From positions 1-64,000 of the forward strand of contig JAEWBF010000012.1 in the NCBI GenBank assembly GCA_023391285.1: 64,000 nt of DNA. The letters run 5' to 3'. The notes under the pieces are model-generated. The model was not told where the DNA came from. It saw only the letters and a program-made list of their open reading frames with translations, and ran no database searches. A program made the position numbers and the translations under genes. Shown piece after piece: positions 26,748 to 35,991 of the stretch (position 1 is its first letter; each line of letters starts with the position of its first letter). Origin of the DNA: Verrucomicrobiota bacterium (GTDB lineage Bacteria > Verrucomicrobiota > Verrucomicrobiia > Opitutales > Opitutaceae).

Positions 26748-27815
26748 ATGAGAAACAAGAAAACAGCGGCGGTGGAGGTGTGCTGCCGAAACATTGGGAG
26801 TTTGTGGATCGGTTCATTCAGGAACGCATTCTCTACCGCGCGAGTTTTCTCGCCATATTTGACCGACAGCCTGGCGGCTAAAGTGCTCGCCACTGACGAA
26901 CCATCGAATATCGAGGTTTATACGAGGTTCGACATCGAAGCATTCGCGGCTGGTGCGTCTTCATTGAAAGTCCTGCGGCGCTTGTCAAAAAACGGGTATC
27001 CGTTGTTCGAACTACATGGGTTGCATGCGAAGATCGTTGAACATCCGCTTTTCGCGTCCGTTGGTAGTCAAAACCTCACGCGCCGAGGGACGCTGAACCG
27101 CGAGGCCTCTGTCGTTGTCCGAGACCCCGAAATACGTGCTGATTTGTCGCGCCAGCTGGCTGAGTGGATTAAGCATCGCCGTCCAATAACTCTGGAGATG
27201 ATTGCTCATGCCGAGCAGCTAATGCCTGTGTTGGAAAGGAAGGCGCGGGAACTACACCGTCTGTGCACAGAGGCCAAAGCAGCCATCGTGGCACAGGAGG
27301 AAGCCCGAGACAGATTGGCAGAGACCGCACGGGCTGCTGCACAACAACGGCTTATTTCATACCAACGCGCGCGCGATTCTTGGATGAACCAATTGAACTG
27401 TGTGGGCCCAGACTCGGCGCGCTTGTGTAGGATCATGATAGTGCATTGCGCTCAGTGGTATCGCCAGGGCCAGTTTGTGTCTGCTAGCGGTCATGCGCGG
27501 AACCTCATTCAAGGACCATGGGGATGGGAACTCCCCCTCGGCGAAAACCGGTTCCTTGTTGAGCTCGCACTGAAGACGGCCGGCCGATTGGTTGCGGCCT
27601 GGTTTCCGTCTACGACCGTAAGGGAGTTTGAGTTCGATGATACGGAGCGCGAATTGCTCGTGCGGGCCCTCCGGGGCTGCGTGGCGCTTCATCGAGATCG
27701 CTTGGATTCGTGCTATCGCATGGATAAAGACGAACGGCTCGTATTCGGAACGCAGTTCATAAACCTGCGCTATTTTATCTCCGCCATAGAATATCGAGCA
27801 ACACACCCTTTATAG
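26748..27815 (+). CDS. drmC: Phospholipase-D-like nuclease, DrmC-like
   Basis: About 355 residues; ATG two bases after the SIR2 stop. The PLD-type motif appears as LHAKIVEH (about residue 92) followed by SVGSQNLTRRG (about 107) and NREASV, the H-x-K...G-S-x-N arrangement of PLD nucleases. Only one such motif is visible, so a dimer would be needed for a full site. A helical, coiled-coil-like segment (about 160-200) and a mainly helical C-terminus follow. DrmC of DISARM is a PLD-family protein, which supports the assignment; it is described as non-essential in some DISARM systems. Confidence 0.72.
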   Translation: MRNKKTAAVEVCCRNIGSLWIGSFRNAFSTARVFSPYLTDSLAAKVLATDEPSNIEVYTRFDIEAFAAGASSLKVLRRLSKNGYPLFELHGLHAKIVEHPLFASVGSQNLTRRGTLNREASVVVRDPEIRADLSRQLAEWIKHRRPITLEMIAHAEQLMPVLERKARELHRLCTEAKAAIVAQEEARDRLAETARAAAQQRLISYQRARDSWMNQLNCVGPDSARLCRIMIVHCAQWYRQGQFVSASGHARNLIQGPWGWELPLGENRFLVELALKTAGRLVAAWFPSTTVREFEFDDTERELLVRALRGCVALHRDRLDSCYRMDKDERLVFGTQFINLRYFISAIEYRATHPL

Positions 27816-27825
27816 CGACTCGCGT

Positions 27826-29466
27826 ATGAAACGCCTCGAAATTCGTCGTCGCACGGTGGCACGGGTGTTTGACTGGTTTGACCGGCAATGCCTGGCCATT
27901 CCCGAAATCCAGCGGGAGTTTGTCTGGAATGCGCAGCGCGCATGTGCGCTGCTCGACAGCATCTACAAGGGGTATCCCGTCGGGACACTCATGGTGTGGA
28001 AGACCGGGCGTGAGAACGCGAATCTGCTCCGGCACTCATTGCATGTCCTTCCACCATTCGATTCCCTCAAGAACAGGGAAATCCTGTTTCTCATTGATGG
28101 GCAGCAGCGGCTTTCCGTGCTTCACCAAGTGCGCCGCGGGGAAACGATACGCAACTCGAACGGAAGCCCAATTCGATTCGGAGACTTCTACTTCACAGTT
28201 AACGGCGACGACGTTGAGTCGCGGTTCATCTATGCTCGGCGGCCGGACCCGGAGACACACGCGCGCGTCTCGCACCTAATGACGGACCGGTGGTGGCGGC
28301 ATTTCCGGGGGTGGCCCGAGTATAAGATGCGGGAACTGCGGGAATGCCGAAACCGCCTTCTGAAATACCCGCTCATGTTTGTGTTCATCCATACCCGGGA
28401 TCTGGGCGAGATGCGGGAGACGTTCATCCGGATCAACACGCAAGGGATGCGAATCACCGAGGCGGACCGCGCGTTCACCCGCGCGTCGCGAGTGAAGCCG
28501 CTGCATCGTTTCAGGAAGTTGGCGGAATCCCTACCTAACGGGTTCGGAGATCTGGACAAGGCAGTCTACTGGACGACGCTGACGTTGATTCGCGGAATTC
28601 AGGATTTGGGCCAGAAGGCATTCATCAGATTGACCCGGGAAATCGATGAAACAGAGCGCGGCCAGTCCTGGTTCGAGCGCACCGAGCCGAAGGTGGCGGA
28701 ATCCATCCGCCTCGCATGTGATTATTTGGTCCATCAACTCGGGGTCTTTGACTTCAGCCTGCTCCCATACGAGAACCAGATAGCGCTGCTGGCCGTGTTC
28801 TTTTACTGGAACAACCGGGCGCAGCCAAATGGGGTCCAGCGGAAACTCATCAATCGCTGGTTCTGGCACACTGCGGTGGCGAAGAGGTATGCAGGAAGCG
28901 GATACCGCAGAAACATCCTGGCCGACGCCGAGTTTTTCAAACGGATTGGTCGGAACAGGCGGGGCAAATATCTCATGTCGGAGCGTGCGCCAGCCGATGC
29001 GCTGATGGCAGAAGACTACCGCCGGAGCTCGGCGCTCTCGCGCGCCTTTCAGCTTCTGCTGGCCGACCGGAGGCCGTGCTACGTCACGAACGGCGAGCGA
29101 ATCCCTCTTGGGCAGGTTGCCTCTGGCCGAAACTCGAAGGAACTGCACCACATCTGGCCCCGGGCGGTATTGCGGGCGGCTGGAATTCCTGCGCGACGCT
29201 ACAATTCCATCGCGAACATCTGCTACCTCGTCGGGCACGACAACAGGTCGTTCGGCGGGGCTCGGCCGGCCCGTTATCTCGAAGAATTTCGACGCCAGCG
29301 GCACTTCCCCCGCGTAATGCGAAGTCATTTCATTCCGCACAAAGCGGATTCGCCGCTCTGGGAGGCCAGCGTGAAGCGTGGATTCAGGGAATTCACTGTG
29401 ACGCGAGCGCGTCTGCTGCGTAAGGCATTCGAGGCTGCGGCGGGCACGCGGTTATTCGAGCGGTGA
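27826..29466 (+). CDS. DUF262/DUF1524 (GmrSD-like) nuclease
   Basis: 546 residues. The N-terminal DUF262 (ParB/Srx-like NTPase) domain has IPEIQREFVWN near residue 25 and the diagnostic LIDGQQRLSVL near residue 90. The C-terminal domain has KELHHIWPRAVLR (about residue 441), then a conserved Asn (NSIANICYL), which fits the HNH-like DUF1524. This two-domain layout is that of GmrSD/BrxU/SspE-type enzymes that cut modified DNA or sense modification. Ten bases separate it from the PLD gene and it overlaps the next start. Its place inside a DISARM-like operon suggests a second, modification-dependent layer of restriction. Confidence 0.8.
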   Translation: MKRLEIRRRTVARVFDWFDRQCLAIPEIQREFVWNAQRACALLDSIYKGYPVGTLMVWKTGRENANLLRHSLHVLPPFDSLKNREILFLIDGQQRLSVLHQVRRGETIRNSNGSPIRFGDFYFTVNGDDVESRFIYARRPDPETHARVSHLMTDRWWRHFRGWPEYKMRELRECRNRLLKYPLMFVFIHTRDLGEMRETFIRINTQGMRITEADRAFTRASRVKPLHRFRKLAESLPNGFGDLDKAVYWTTLTLIRGIQDLGQKAFIRLTREIDETERGQSWFERTEPKVAESIRLACDYLVHQLGVFDFSLLPYENQIALLAVFFYWNNRAQPNGVQRKLINRWFWHTAVAKRYAGSGYRRNILADAEFFKRIGRNRRGKYLMSERAPADALMAEDYRRSSALSRAFQLLLADRRPCYVTNGERIPLGQVASGRNSKELHHIWPRAVLRAAGIPARRYNSIANICYLVGHDNRSFGGARPARYLEEFRRQRHFPRVMRSHFIPHKADSPLWEASVKRGFREFTVTRARLLRKAFEAAAGTRLFER

Positions 29467-30035
29467 TCCGGATGTTTCAGCCGGAAGCAAAGCTTGAATT
29501 CGTTAAGCGGTATTGCCCGCCCGCGGCGGGCTGGCGCGTGTTCGTCGACATCGATCCTTCCGAAGAGGGGCGCACGGGGGGCGAACGTAAAACCGGCGCA
29601 GCACGAGAACGCCAGGCGCGCATGATCGCCGCGGCGAATGTGGCGCGCGGGGAATTGATGCGGCTGGGTGTGAGAATTGGTGGGAGCCGATCCGCGTGGT
29701 GCACCGAATTCGACCTCCTGCCGATGCCAGGGGACCGAGATGTGGTGGCGTTTCACCCGGCATCCCGGTCGTGCGTGGTCGCCGAGGTCGAAGCTGATTC
29801 ATCCGGCCAACCCGAGCAGAAGCTCTACAAAGCAATCGGTCAAATTACGATGGCGGCGGATGAGTGTGCGCCAGACGGGTGGAAGATTATCTTCACGATA
29901 GTCGTTTACGGAGACGCGATTGCCAGGCATCTGGCGCGGGCGCGTTCGCTCGAACGTATCGGCGTGTGTGGTTTGCAGCTCACCAGCGACAGCAGCGGCG
30001 ACCGGTGGCTGTTTGGCCGGTGTTGGCAGGTTTGA
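29463..30035 (+). CDS. Small protein, possible PD-(D/E)xK-like fold
   Basis: 190 residues from a GTG overlapping the previous stop (GTGA); ATG 29472 is an alternative. GDRDVVAFHPASRSCVVAEVEAD followed by QKLYKAIGQI resembles the D...(E)xK...Q core of PD-(D/E)xK nucleases, but the catalytic Lys position is Glu or Ala (EVEA). It may be an inactive or variant nuclease-like partner of the DUF262 protein. No family recognised with certainty. Confidence 0.5.
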   Translation: MIRMFQPEAKLEFVKRYCPPAAGWRVFVDIDPSEEGRTGGERKTGAARERQARMIAAANVARGELMRLGVRIGGSRSAWCTEFDLLPMPGDRDVVAFHPASRSCVVAEVEADSSGQPEQKLYKAIGQITMAADECAPDGWKIIFTIVVYGDAIARHLARARSLERIGVCGLQLTSDSSGDRWLFGRCWQV

Positions 30036-30090
30036 GCGACCTTAGCCTTGTTGTCGGGCAGATGAACCGGCAGCGTTGCGGGTATCCAGT

Positions 30091-33000
30091 ATGCTGAACC
30101 CCGTCGTCTTCACCGAACGCGTCGTTCGAGACTTCCTCCGCTACCAACTAACGACCTACCCCTTCGCCGACGCCGATTTTCACGCGCAGCTGCGAGGGCT
30201 CCTCAACATCGCCGAAACCCGGTGCTCCCCGCTTATGCAGGGGCCCTTCGTCAGCCTGAGCCGACCGTTTCGTGAAGGCCCGAAGCTGGCGAAACTGATC
30301 ACCGACGGCGTCCTGCACCCGCTGCTCGCCAACATCGCACCATTTCCGGCGGTGCACGGGCATCAGGAGCGGGCAATCCGTGCGATAGCCAACGGCAGGA
30401 CTACTGTCATCAGCACCGGCACCGGTTCCGGGAAGACCGAGGCATTCCTTTATCCCATTATCTCGCGATGCCTGCAGTTGCGCGACCAGCATGCACCGGC
30501 CGGAGTCGTCGCCGTTTTGGCGTATCCAATGAACGCCTTGGCCGAGGATCAACTTGAGCGGTTGCGCGGTCTGCTGGCGGGGACGGGGATCAGCTTCGGC
30601 ATGTATGTCGGTAAGACACCGGAACGGTCGGCCGATGTTCAGGGAAAGCGGTTGCCGCCCGGCGCCTCTCGTGCCGCCTATGAAGCGGCCGTCAAGAAGC
30701 GAGCAGAGGAGCGAGCTATGGCGAAGACGAGCAAAGCAGGAAACTACTCCATCCGACCGGCGGAGGAGCGATGCTCACGCGAGGAAATGCGCGCCAACGG
30801 GCAGCAGCCCCGGATTCTCCTGACGAACATCAAACAACTGGAGCTAATCCTCACGCGCCACAAGGACGTGGAGCTGTTCAGTGGCGCGAACCTCCAGTTT
30901 ATCGTCTTCGACGAAGCGCACACGTTCAAGGGTGCACAAGGCGCCGAAACCGCCTGCTTGATCCGGCGCCTGCGCACATTCTGCGGCAGGAAGGCAGACG
31001 AGGTCACCTGTGTCGCGGCGTCGGCAACGATGGTATCCCCCGGCAGCGACAATCCCGGGCGGGAATTCGCGGCGCGTTTCTTTGGCATCGATGGATCTCA
31101 AGCCGAGATTGTGACCGAAGAATACGTTGAGGAGGAGTGGGCCAAGGAGAAGACGCTGCCTCCTCCGCTCGCGACGCAGCCCACCACTGCCCTCGCGGAG
31201 GTGCTGAAGGTCCTTGGGGGCGAAGACACCGAGGCGGTCAAATCGGCCATTTCATCGACGGTCGGCCTCGACATCGGGCCGGGGAATGACTGGCGGGAGC
31301 AGTTGTATTCCCTGCTCGCCGCCAACGCTCTTCTTTACCGGATCGTTCAGGATCTCAGGAAGCCGAAGGCGTTGCAGATGTTGTGTCGCCAGCTGGCGAA
31401 GGAAGTCGGGCGACCTTTGCAGGAAGCGGAGGTTCTGCTCTGGCTCGCGCTCGGTGCGGCCGCACGACGCGGTGGCCGCCCGCTGGTGCGGCCTGTGCTG
31501 CACGTCTTCGTTCGGGGAATTGGTGGTGCGGTCGTGACGTTTCCCGAGAATCAAGAGCGCCCGAAGCTGTGGCTCTCGGCAGAGGACAAGACGCGGATTG
31601 AAGCCGAAGAGCACCCGGGCGGGCAGCCCCACGCGGCACTGCCGGTGAAGACGTGCACGACGTGCGGGCAACACTACTTCAGCCACGACCTCGCCGGTTT
31701 CGACTTCACGGGCGACGCGCCCGGCGGCGGAACGCTGCACGGCGAAATCACGGCATGGTCGCCGCTCCCGAAAAAGGACGGCGGTGTGCGCGTAACGCTC
31801 TTCGACCGCATTGTCTCTGAGGATGCCGCTGAGGAGGAAGGTGCCGCCGACAAGACAGCATGGGTGCACGTCTGCAGGTATTGCGGCACGACGCACGCAA
31901 GTCAGGCGCCGACATGCTGCGGATGTGGTCGGACACAGTCGCAGGTGCGATTAAAGGCTGTTCGGCAGAATCCGAAGAACCCGGGCTATCTCAGTTCTTG
32001 CCTCGCGTGCGGTGCCCGGGGCGGAAACCGCGCCGGCGGGTATCGCGAGCCTGCGCGCCCGGTCCGCGCCACGACAGTGTCTGACGTGCACGTCCTCGGT
32101 CAGAACATGCTCCTGCACGGCCACGAGGAGCGGTTGCTCGTGTTTGCGGACAACCGGCAGGACGCCGCATTCCAAGCGGGGTGGATGCGGGATCACGCGC
32201 GGCGTTTCCGCATCAGAAGTTTGATGCTCGAGAAGCTGAACAACGGGCCAATCACCATCGGCGACTTGGCGGCGTGGATGGACGAGCGGCTTCACAACGA
32301 CCGCGCGTTGAGCGAAGCATTGATTCCGGAGGTCTGGCGCATCTACCGGCCTGAGGCTGCGCCGCAGAAGCACAGAGACGAGATGCGCTATTTTCTACGG
32401 ATTCTCGTTCTGCGTGAGCTGACGACGGGAATCCGACAGCGCATCGGCCTCGAGCCTTGGGGACGACTGCGGGTCGATTACCGCGGCCTCACGCCCGAGC
32501 TTCCGTTCATCAAGAAGTGGGCCACGGTGGCCGGCGTCTCCCCTGCGGATCTATGTGAGGGCGTCGCGAACCTGATAGATAACGAGCGCCGCAAGATGGT
32601 CGTGCATGACAGCGTTCGGCAGATCTTCTCGAAGTTCTGGAACTCGGGGGACGAGGAGGTCCTTCGCGGCTACCTGCCCGAGATCCAAGGAGTGCCAAGG
32701 GGCTTGAAGCTCTATCGTGAGCCGCTCGATGAGGAGGCTCGCGTCTCGCAGTGGTGGTCCGCGAAGGGAACGACTGTCGCGAAGCAGGCGGCGCAGAATT
32801 GGGGGATCCCACGGGACAACGTGCTACAATTCCTCCAAGAACTCTGGGACTTGCTGAGGGGAGGCTTGCGACTACTTGTCGAGGTCCAGCTTCGCGGCGG
32901 CGGAAAAGGGGGCGGACGGGTCTTGCCGGGCACGCAAGGCAGCTGCCAGTTCGACGCCGACAAGTTCGTGCTTGTCCCCCAAGAGGCCCGCTTGGAATGC

Positions 33001-35532
33001 GGAATCTGCCGGCGCGTGCATGTGCGGCGGACGCCGAAGATGGTGTGCATGGGATTCCATTGTGGCGGGACCATCCAACCGAAGCCGCTGGATGCGGATA
33101 ACTATGACCTGTCCATCGTAGCCCAGCAGATCGGCGACGACGTCCGAATTCTAAAGCCCCGTGAGCACTCCGCCCAGGTGCCGGTGGAAGAACGCGAGAG
33201 CCTGGAGCGGATGTTCAAAGATCCGAACGACAAGACCGTCAACACCCTGATCTGCACACCGACTCTGGAGATGGGCGTCGACATCGGCGGACTCGACTCC
33301 GTCATGATGCGCAATGTGCCGCCGCTGCCATCGAACTACTGGCAACGGGCGGGGCGGGCGGGACGGCGGAATCGAATGGCGGTTAACCTGACGTATGCCC
33401 GAACCGCGCCGCACGATCAGGCGGTATTCAGGGATCCCTTACGCCTGTTGGGCGGATCGGTGAACCCGCCCCGGTTTAATCTCCGGAATCCGGAACTGGT
33501 GCGCAAACATGCACACGCGACGATCCTAACGGTGCTTCACCGATTGGCCTACGATCCCAAAACTCTGGGGGCCGAGGAGCGAGCGAAGCTTGGCGAACAG
33601 TTGAGGTCACTGTTCCCCACTCAAGTGCGCTCCTACCTCTTTGATGCGGCGGGAAACGTGTTGCCACAGGCGGCCGATGTCGGCGGCTTGGGCGCATTGC
33701 TCACCGAGCACAAGCAGCGGCTCGGCGAGACACTCGCCGCGGCTATTTCCGCAACTTGGCCGGACTCAGACAAAGACTTCGTGACGTCAGCTGTGATGGA
33801 TGAAGTCATACTCGAGATGCCCGCGCGCCTCGCCGAGGTGGTAGACCGCTTGTGGCGACGACTTCAATGGGCGCTGCGCGAAAAGCAACGGCTCGCCGTG
33901 CTCGAGGCGCAGAAAGGCACGCTGGAAAATGAAGACATAGCGATGCGTGAGCGGGCCGACCGGCTGATCCGGCGATTGAAGGGCGAGGAAAAGCGGTCGA
34001 AGGGACAGGGCGAAGGCGTCGACGATACCAATACTTACGCGGTGCTGGCAGCGGAGGGGTTCCTGCCCGGGTATGGTTTGGATCGCGGATCAATCACCGG
34101 GACCGCTATGATGCCCAAAGGAATTCCCGGACCGGGTGAATACCTTTTGCCACGTCCGGCTGGAATGGCGTTACGCGAATACGTCCCCGGAAACATGATT
34201 TACGCGAACGGGAACAAATTCGTTCCGCGCTTCTTCCGGCTTGAGGCGGTGGATCCCACAATTGTTAAGCTCGACCTCACGAAGGAAGCGGTCGCAACTG
34301 CCGAGGTCGGGGCGAGTGCGTCCGGGGGGCTGACCATGCCGGCAATTCCCATCTGCGACGTCGATCTTCCGCACGAGTGGCATATCAACGACGAGGAGGA
34401 TCATCGATTCCAGATGGGCGTTGTGGTGCTCGGGCACGGTTCGGACCGCCACTCTGGCGGTCAGGCTTACGATTGGGGCACCACGCCCGTGCACTTCCGC
34501 CGCTCATCACATTTCCGCTTGGTGAATATCGGCGTGAACGTGCTCGTGCGTAAGGACGAACCGAAACTTGGCTACCCGGTGTGCCTGGTGTCCGGAATTA
34601 GCCGCTCACCTCTGGCGTCGCAGGCAGAATTGGACGATTTCCGCGCGCACCAGGAGGAAAAGCACAAGAAGCCACCCGAAGACGTCGCGTTTTACGCCGA
34701 CATCGTGGCCGATGCCCTGACGATGCAGGACCTGCCAAACCTTTCTACTGCTTACAGTGTCGTCGAAGGGTTGCGGCTCGCAGCGGCACAAATCCTCGAA
34801 ATGGAGGTGGAGGATCTGCAGGTGCTGTGCATCCCGCATCTCGACCGCGACACCGTTGACGCAGTGTTATACGACCCCATGCCCGGCGGGTCGGGTTTGC
34901 TCGAGCAAATGGCGGAACGTTGGACCGAAGTGCTGCAGGCGGCGAAGAACCTCCTCGCGTGCGTGAGCGGGTGCCAGACTGCGTGCCTCGACTGCATGCT
35001 TCACTTCCGGAACGCGCATTTTCATCGGCACCTCGACCGTAATAAGGCGCTGGAGTTCTACGCTGCACGCGCCGCACTGGTCGCGACGCATCCAATACCG
35101 GCCTCGCAACCGGCGTCGAAGTCGGACGACAGCGGCGAGCCTCCACATCCGCCGGCATTTCGCCTGCGCGACATGCTGATCCGTGCCGGCCTCGGCGAGC
35201 CGCAGGCCGAAAAGCCTATCGCTATCGGCCAGCCCTGGGGACGAACGCTGCCCGACTTCTTCTACCCTCCGCCGGATGATCGGCATGAGGGCGTCTGCAT
35301 TTACCTCGATGGATTGTCGAAGCACATCCACGGTTCGCCGGAGACGCAGCAACGAGACACCCAGATCCGCGAGCGACTCGGAGAGATGGGATACGAGGTG
35401 GTGCAGATTCCAAAGACAGCACTGGACGACCATCAGCGGATGGTAGGGTTGATAGTGCGCATCGCTCGCAAACTCCTCAGTAAATCGGAATGGGAGCGCA
35501 TCGCGGCAGACCAATCGTGGTTCCAGAAATAG
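30091..35532 (+). CDS. Giant DEAD-box helicase with DUF1998 and C-terminal Vsr-like domain
   Basis: About 1,813 residues from MLNPVVFTER (a TTG 5 codons upstream is less likely). STGTGSGKTE (about residue 110) and VFDEAH (about 274) are motifs I and II; QRAGRAGRR (about 1085) is motif VI. Zinc-finger-like Cys pairs occur near 521 (CTTCG) and 595 (CRYCG..CCGCG). A DUF1998-type GCQTACLDC cluster is near 1626. The last ~100 residues (PDFFYPP, GVCIYLDGLSKH, Q-R-D-x-Q-I-R, GYEVVQIP) look like a Vsr/DUF559-type nuclease. In DISARM the helicase DrmA and the DUF1998 protein DrmB are separate; this could be a DrmA-DrmB fusion or a DruE/MrfA-type helicase. Confidence 0.78.
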   Translation: MLNPVVFTERVVRDFLRYQLTTYPFADADFHAQLRGLLNIAETRCSPLMQGPFVSLSRPFREGPKLAKLITDGVLHPLLANIAPFPAVHGHQERAIRAIANGRTTVISTGTGSGKTEAFLYPIISRCLQLRDQHAPAGVVAVLAYPMNALAEDQLERLRGLLAGTGISFGMYVGKTPERSADVQGKRLPPGASRAAYEAAVKKRAEERAMAKTSKAGNYSIRPAEERCSREEMRANGQQPRILLTNIKQLELILTRHKDVELFSGANLQFIVFDEAHTFKGAQGAETACLIRRLRTFCGRKADEVTCVAASATMVSPGSDNPGREFAARFFGIDGSQAEIVTEEYVEEEWAKEKTLPPPLATQPTTALAEVLKVLGGEDTEAVKSAISSTVGLDIGPGNDWREQLYSLLAANALLYRIVQDLRKPKALQMLCRQLAKEVGRPLQEAEVLLWLALGAAARRGGRPLVRPVLHVFVRGIGGAVVTFPENQERPKLWLSAEDKTRIEAEEHPGGQPHAALPVKTCTTCGQHYFSHDLAGFDFTGDAPGGGTLHGEITAWSPLPKKDGGVRVTLFDRIVSEDAAEEEGAADKTAWVHVCRYCGTTHASQAPTCCGCGRTQSQVRLKAVRQNPKNPGYLSSCLACGARGGNRAGGYREPARPVRATTVSDVHVLGQNMLLHGHEERLLVFADNRQDAAFQAGWMRDHARRFRIRSLMLEKLNNGPITIGDLAAWMDERLHNDRALSEALIPEVWRIYRPEAAPQKHRDEMRYFLRILVLRELTTGIRQRIGLEPWGRLRVDYRGLTPELPFIKKWATVAGVSPADLCEGVANLIDNERRKMVVHDSVRQIFSKFWNSGDEEVLRGYLPEIQGVPRGLKLYREPLDEEARVSQWWSAKGTTVAKQAAQNWGIPRDNVLQFLQELWDLLRGGLRLLVEVQLRGGGKGGGRVLPGTQGSCQFDADKFVLVPQEARLECGICRRVHVRRTPKMVCMGFHCGGTIQPKPLDADNYDLSIVAQQIGDDVRILKPREHSAQVPVEERESLERMFKDPNDKTVNTLICTPTLEMGVDIGGLDSVMMRNVPPLPSNYWQRAGRAGRRNRMAVNLTYARTAPHDQAVFRDPLRLLGGSVNPPRFNLRNPELVRKHAHATILTVLHRLAYDPKTLGAEERAKLGEQLRSLFPTQVRSYLFDAAGNVLPQAADVGGLGALLTEHKQRLGETLAAAISATWPDSDKDFVTSAVMDEVILEMPARLAEVVDRLWRRLQWALREKQRLAVLEAQKGTLENEDIAMRERADRLIRRLKGEEKRSKGQGEGVDDTNTYAVLAAEGFLPGYGLDRGSITGTAMMPKGIPGPGEYLLPRPAGMALREYVPGNMIYANGNKFVPRFFRLEAVDPTIVKLDLTKEAVATAEVGASASGGLTMPAIPICDVDLPHEWHINDEEDHRFQMGVVVLGHGSDRHSGGQAYDWGTTPVHFRRSSHFRLVNIGVNVLVRKDEPKLGYPVCLVSGISRSPLASQAELDDFRAHQEEKHKKPPEDVAFYADIVADALTMQDLPNLSTAYSVVEGLRLAAAQILEMEVEDLQVLCIPHLDRDTVDAVLYDPMPGGSGLLEQMAERWTEVLQAAKNLLACVSGCQTACLDCMLHFRNAHFHRHLDRNKALEFYAARAALVATHPIPASQPASKSDDSGEPPHPPAFRLRDMLIRAGLGEPQAEKPIAIGQPWGRTLPDFFYPPPDDRHEGVCIYLDGLSKHIHGSPETQQRDTQIRERLGEMGYEVVQIPKTALDDHQRMVGLIVRIARKLLSKSEWERIAADQSWFQK

Positions 35533-35646
35533 TCGTTACCGTGTCGGGTCTCCGTGCCAAGTGCCGCGTGAACGCAATGCTCTGGGTGTCGACGCGCTTC
35601 CTCGGAGTTACGCTCGTTTAGTCCGGCAGAACGTCTTGTTAATGCT

Positions 35647-35991
35647 TTAATACGAGCACCAAAAAATTCGACCCCGATATAGGACGAAATGACTCCGGCA
35701 GCCGACGGTTCGCCACACCGACGGTAGCAACGTAACCGAGCCATCGACGTTTTCATTGAGCGTCCACGACGGGGAAGAATCCGTCACGAGACTCAAGTGT
35801 ATCACGTCGCCGCATCCGCAGGGGCAACGGAGCGCCGCGGCCCACGCGCACTCGTCGTCGCCGACGAGATAAACGATCTTCCCTTTGAGCGCCTTCGGCA
35901 CTTCCTCGACCCGCTCGCATTTGAAAGGCTCGCTGCGCCAAGCGTCCCGGCCGAATAGTTTCCTCAGCCACTTCGTTAGCTCGTCGTTCAT
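35647..35991 (-). CDS. DUF6527-like cysteine-cluster protein of Ubl operon
   Basis: About 114 residues starting MNDELTKWLRK at an ATGA overlap with the E1 gene's stop. The core CPCGCGDVIHLSL, W....NENVDGSVTLLPSVWRT, CRSHFVLYRGRIFWC matches the pattern I know as DUF6527, with a possible metal-binding Cys cluster. Such proteins accompany bacterial ubiquitin-like conjugation operons and have been suggested to act as peptidases or regulators. It is the last gene of that operon here and converges with the defence helicase gene. Confidence 0.65.
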   Translation of the reverse strand: MNDELTKWLRKLFGRDAWRSEPFKCERVEEVPKALKGKIVYLVGDDECAWAAALRCPCGCGDVIHLSLVTDSSPSWTLNENVDGSVTLLPSVWRTVGCRSHFVLYRGRIFWCSY

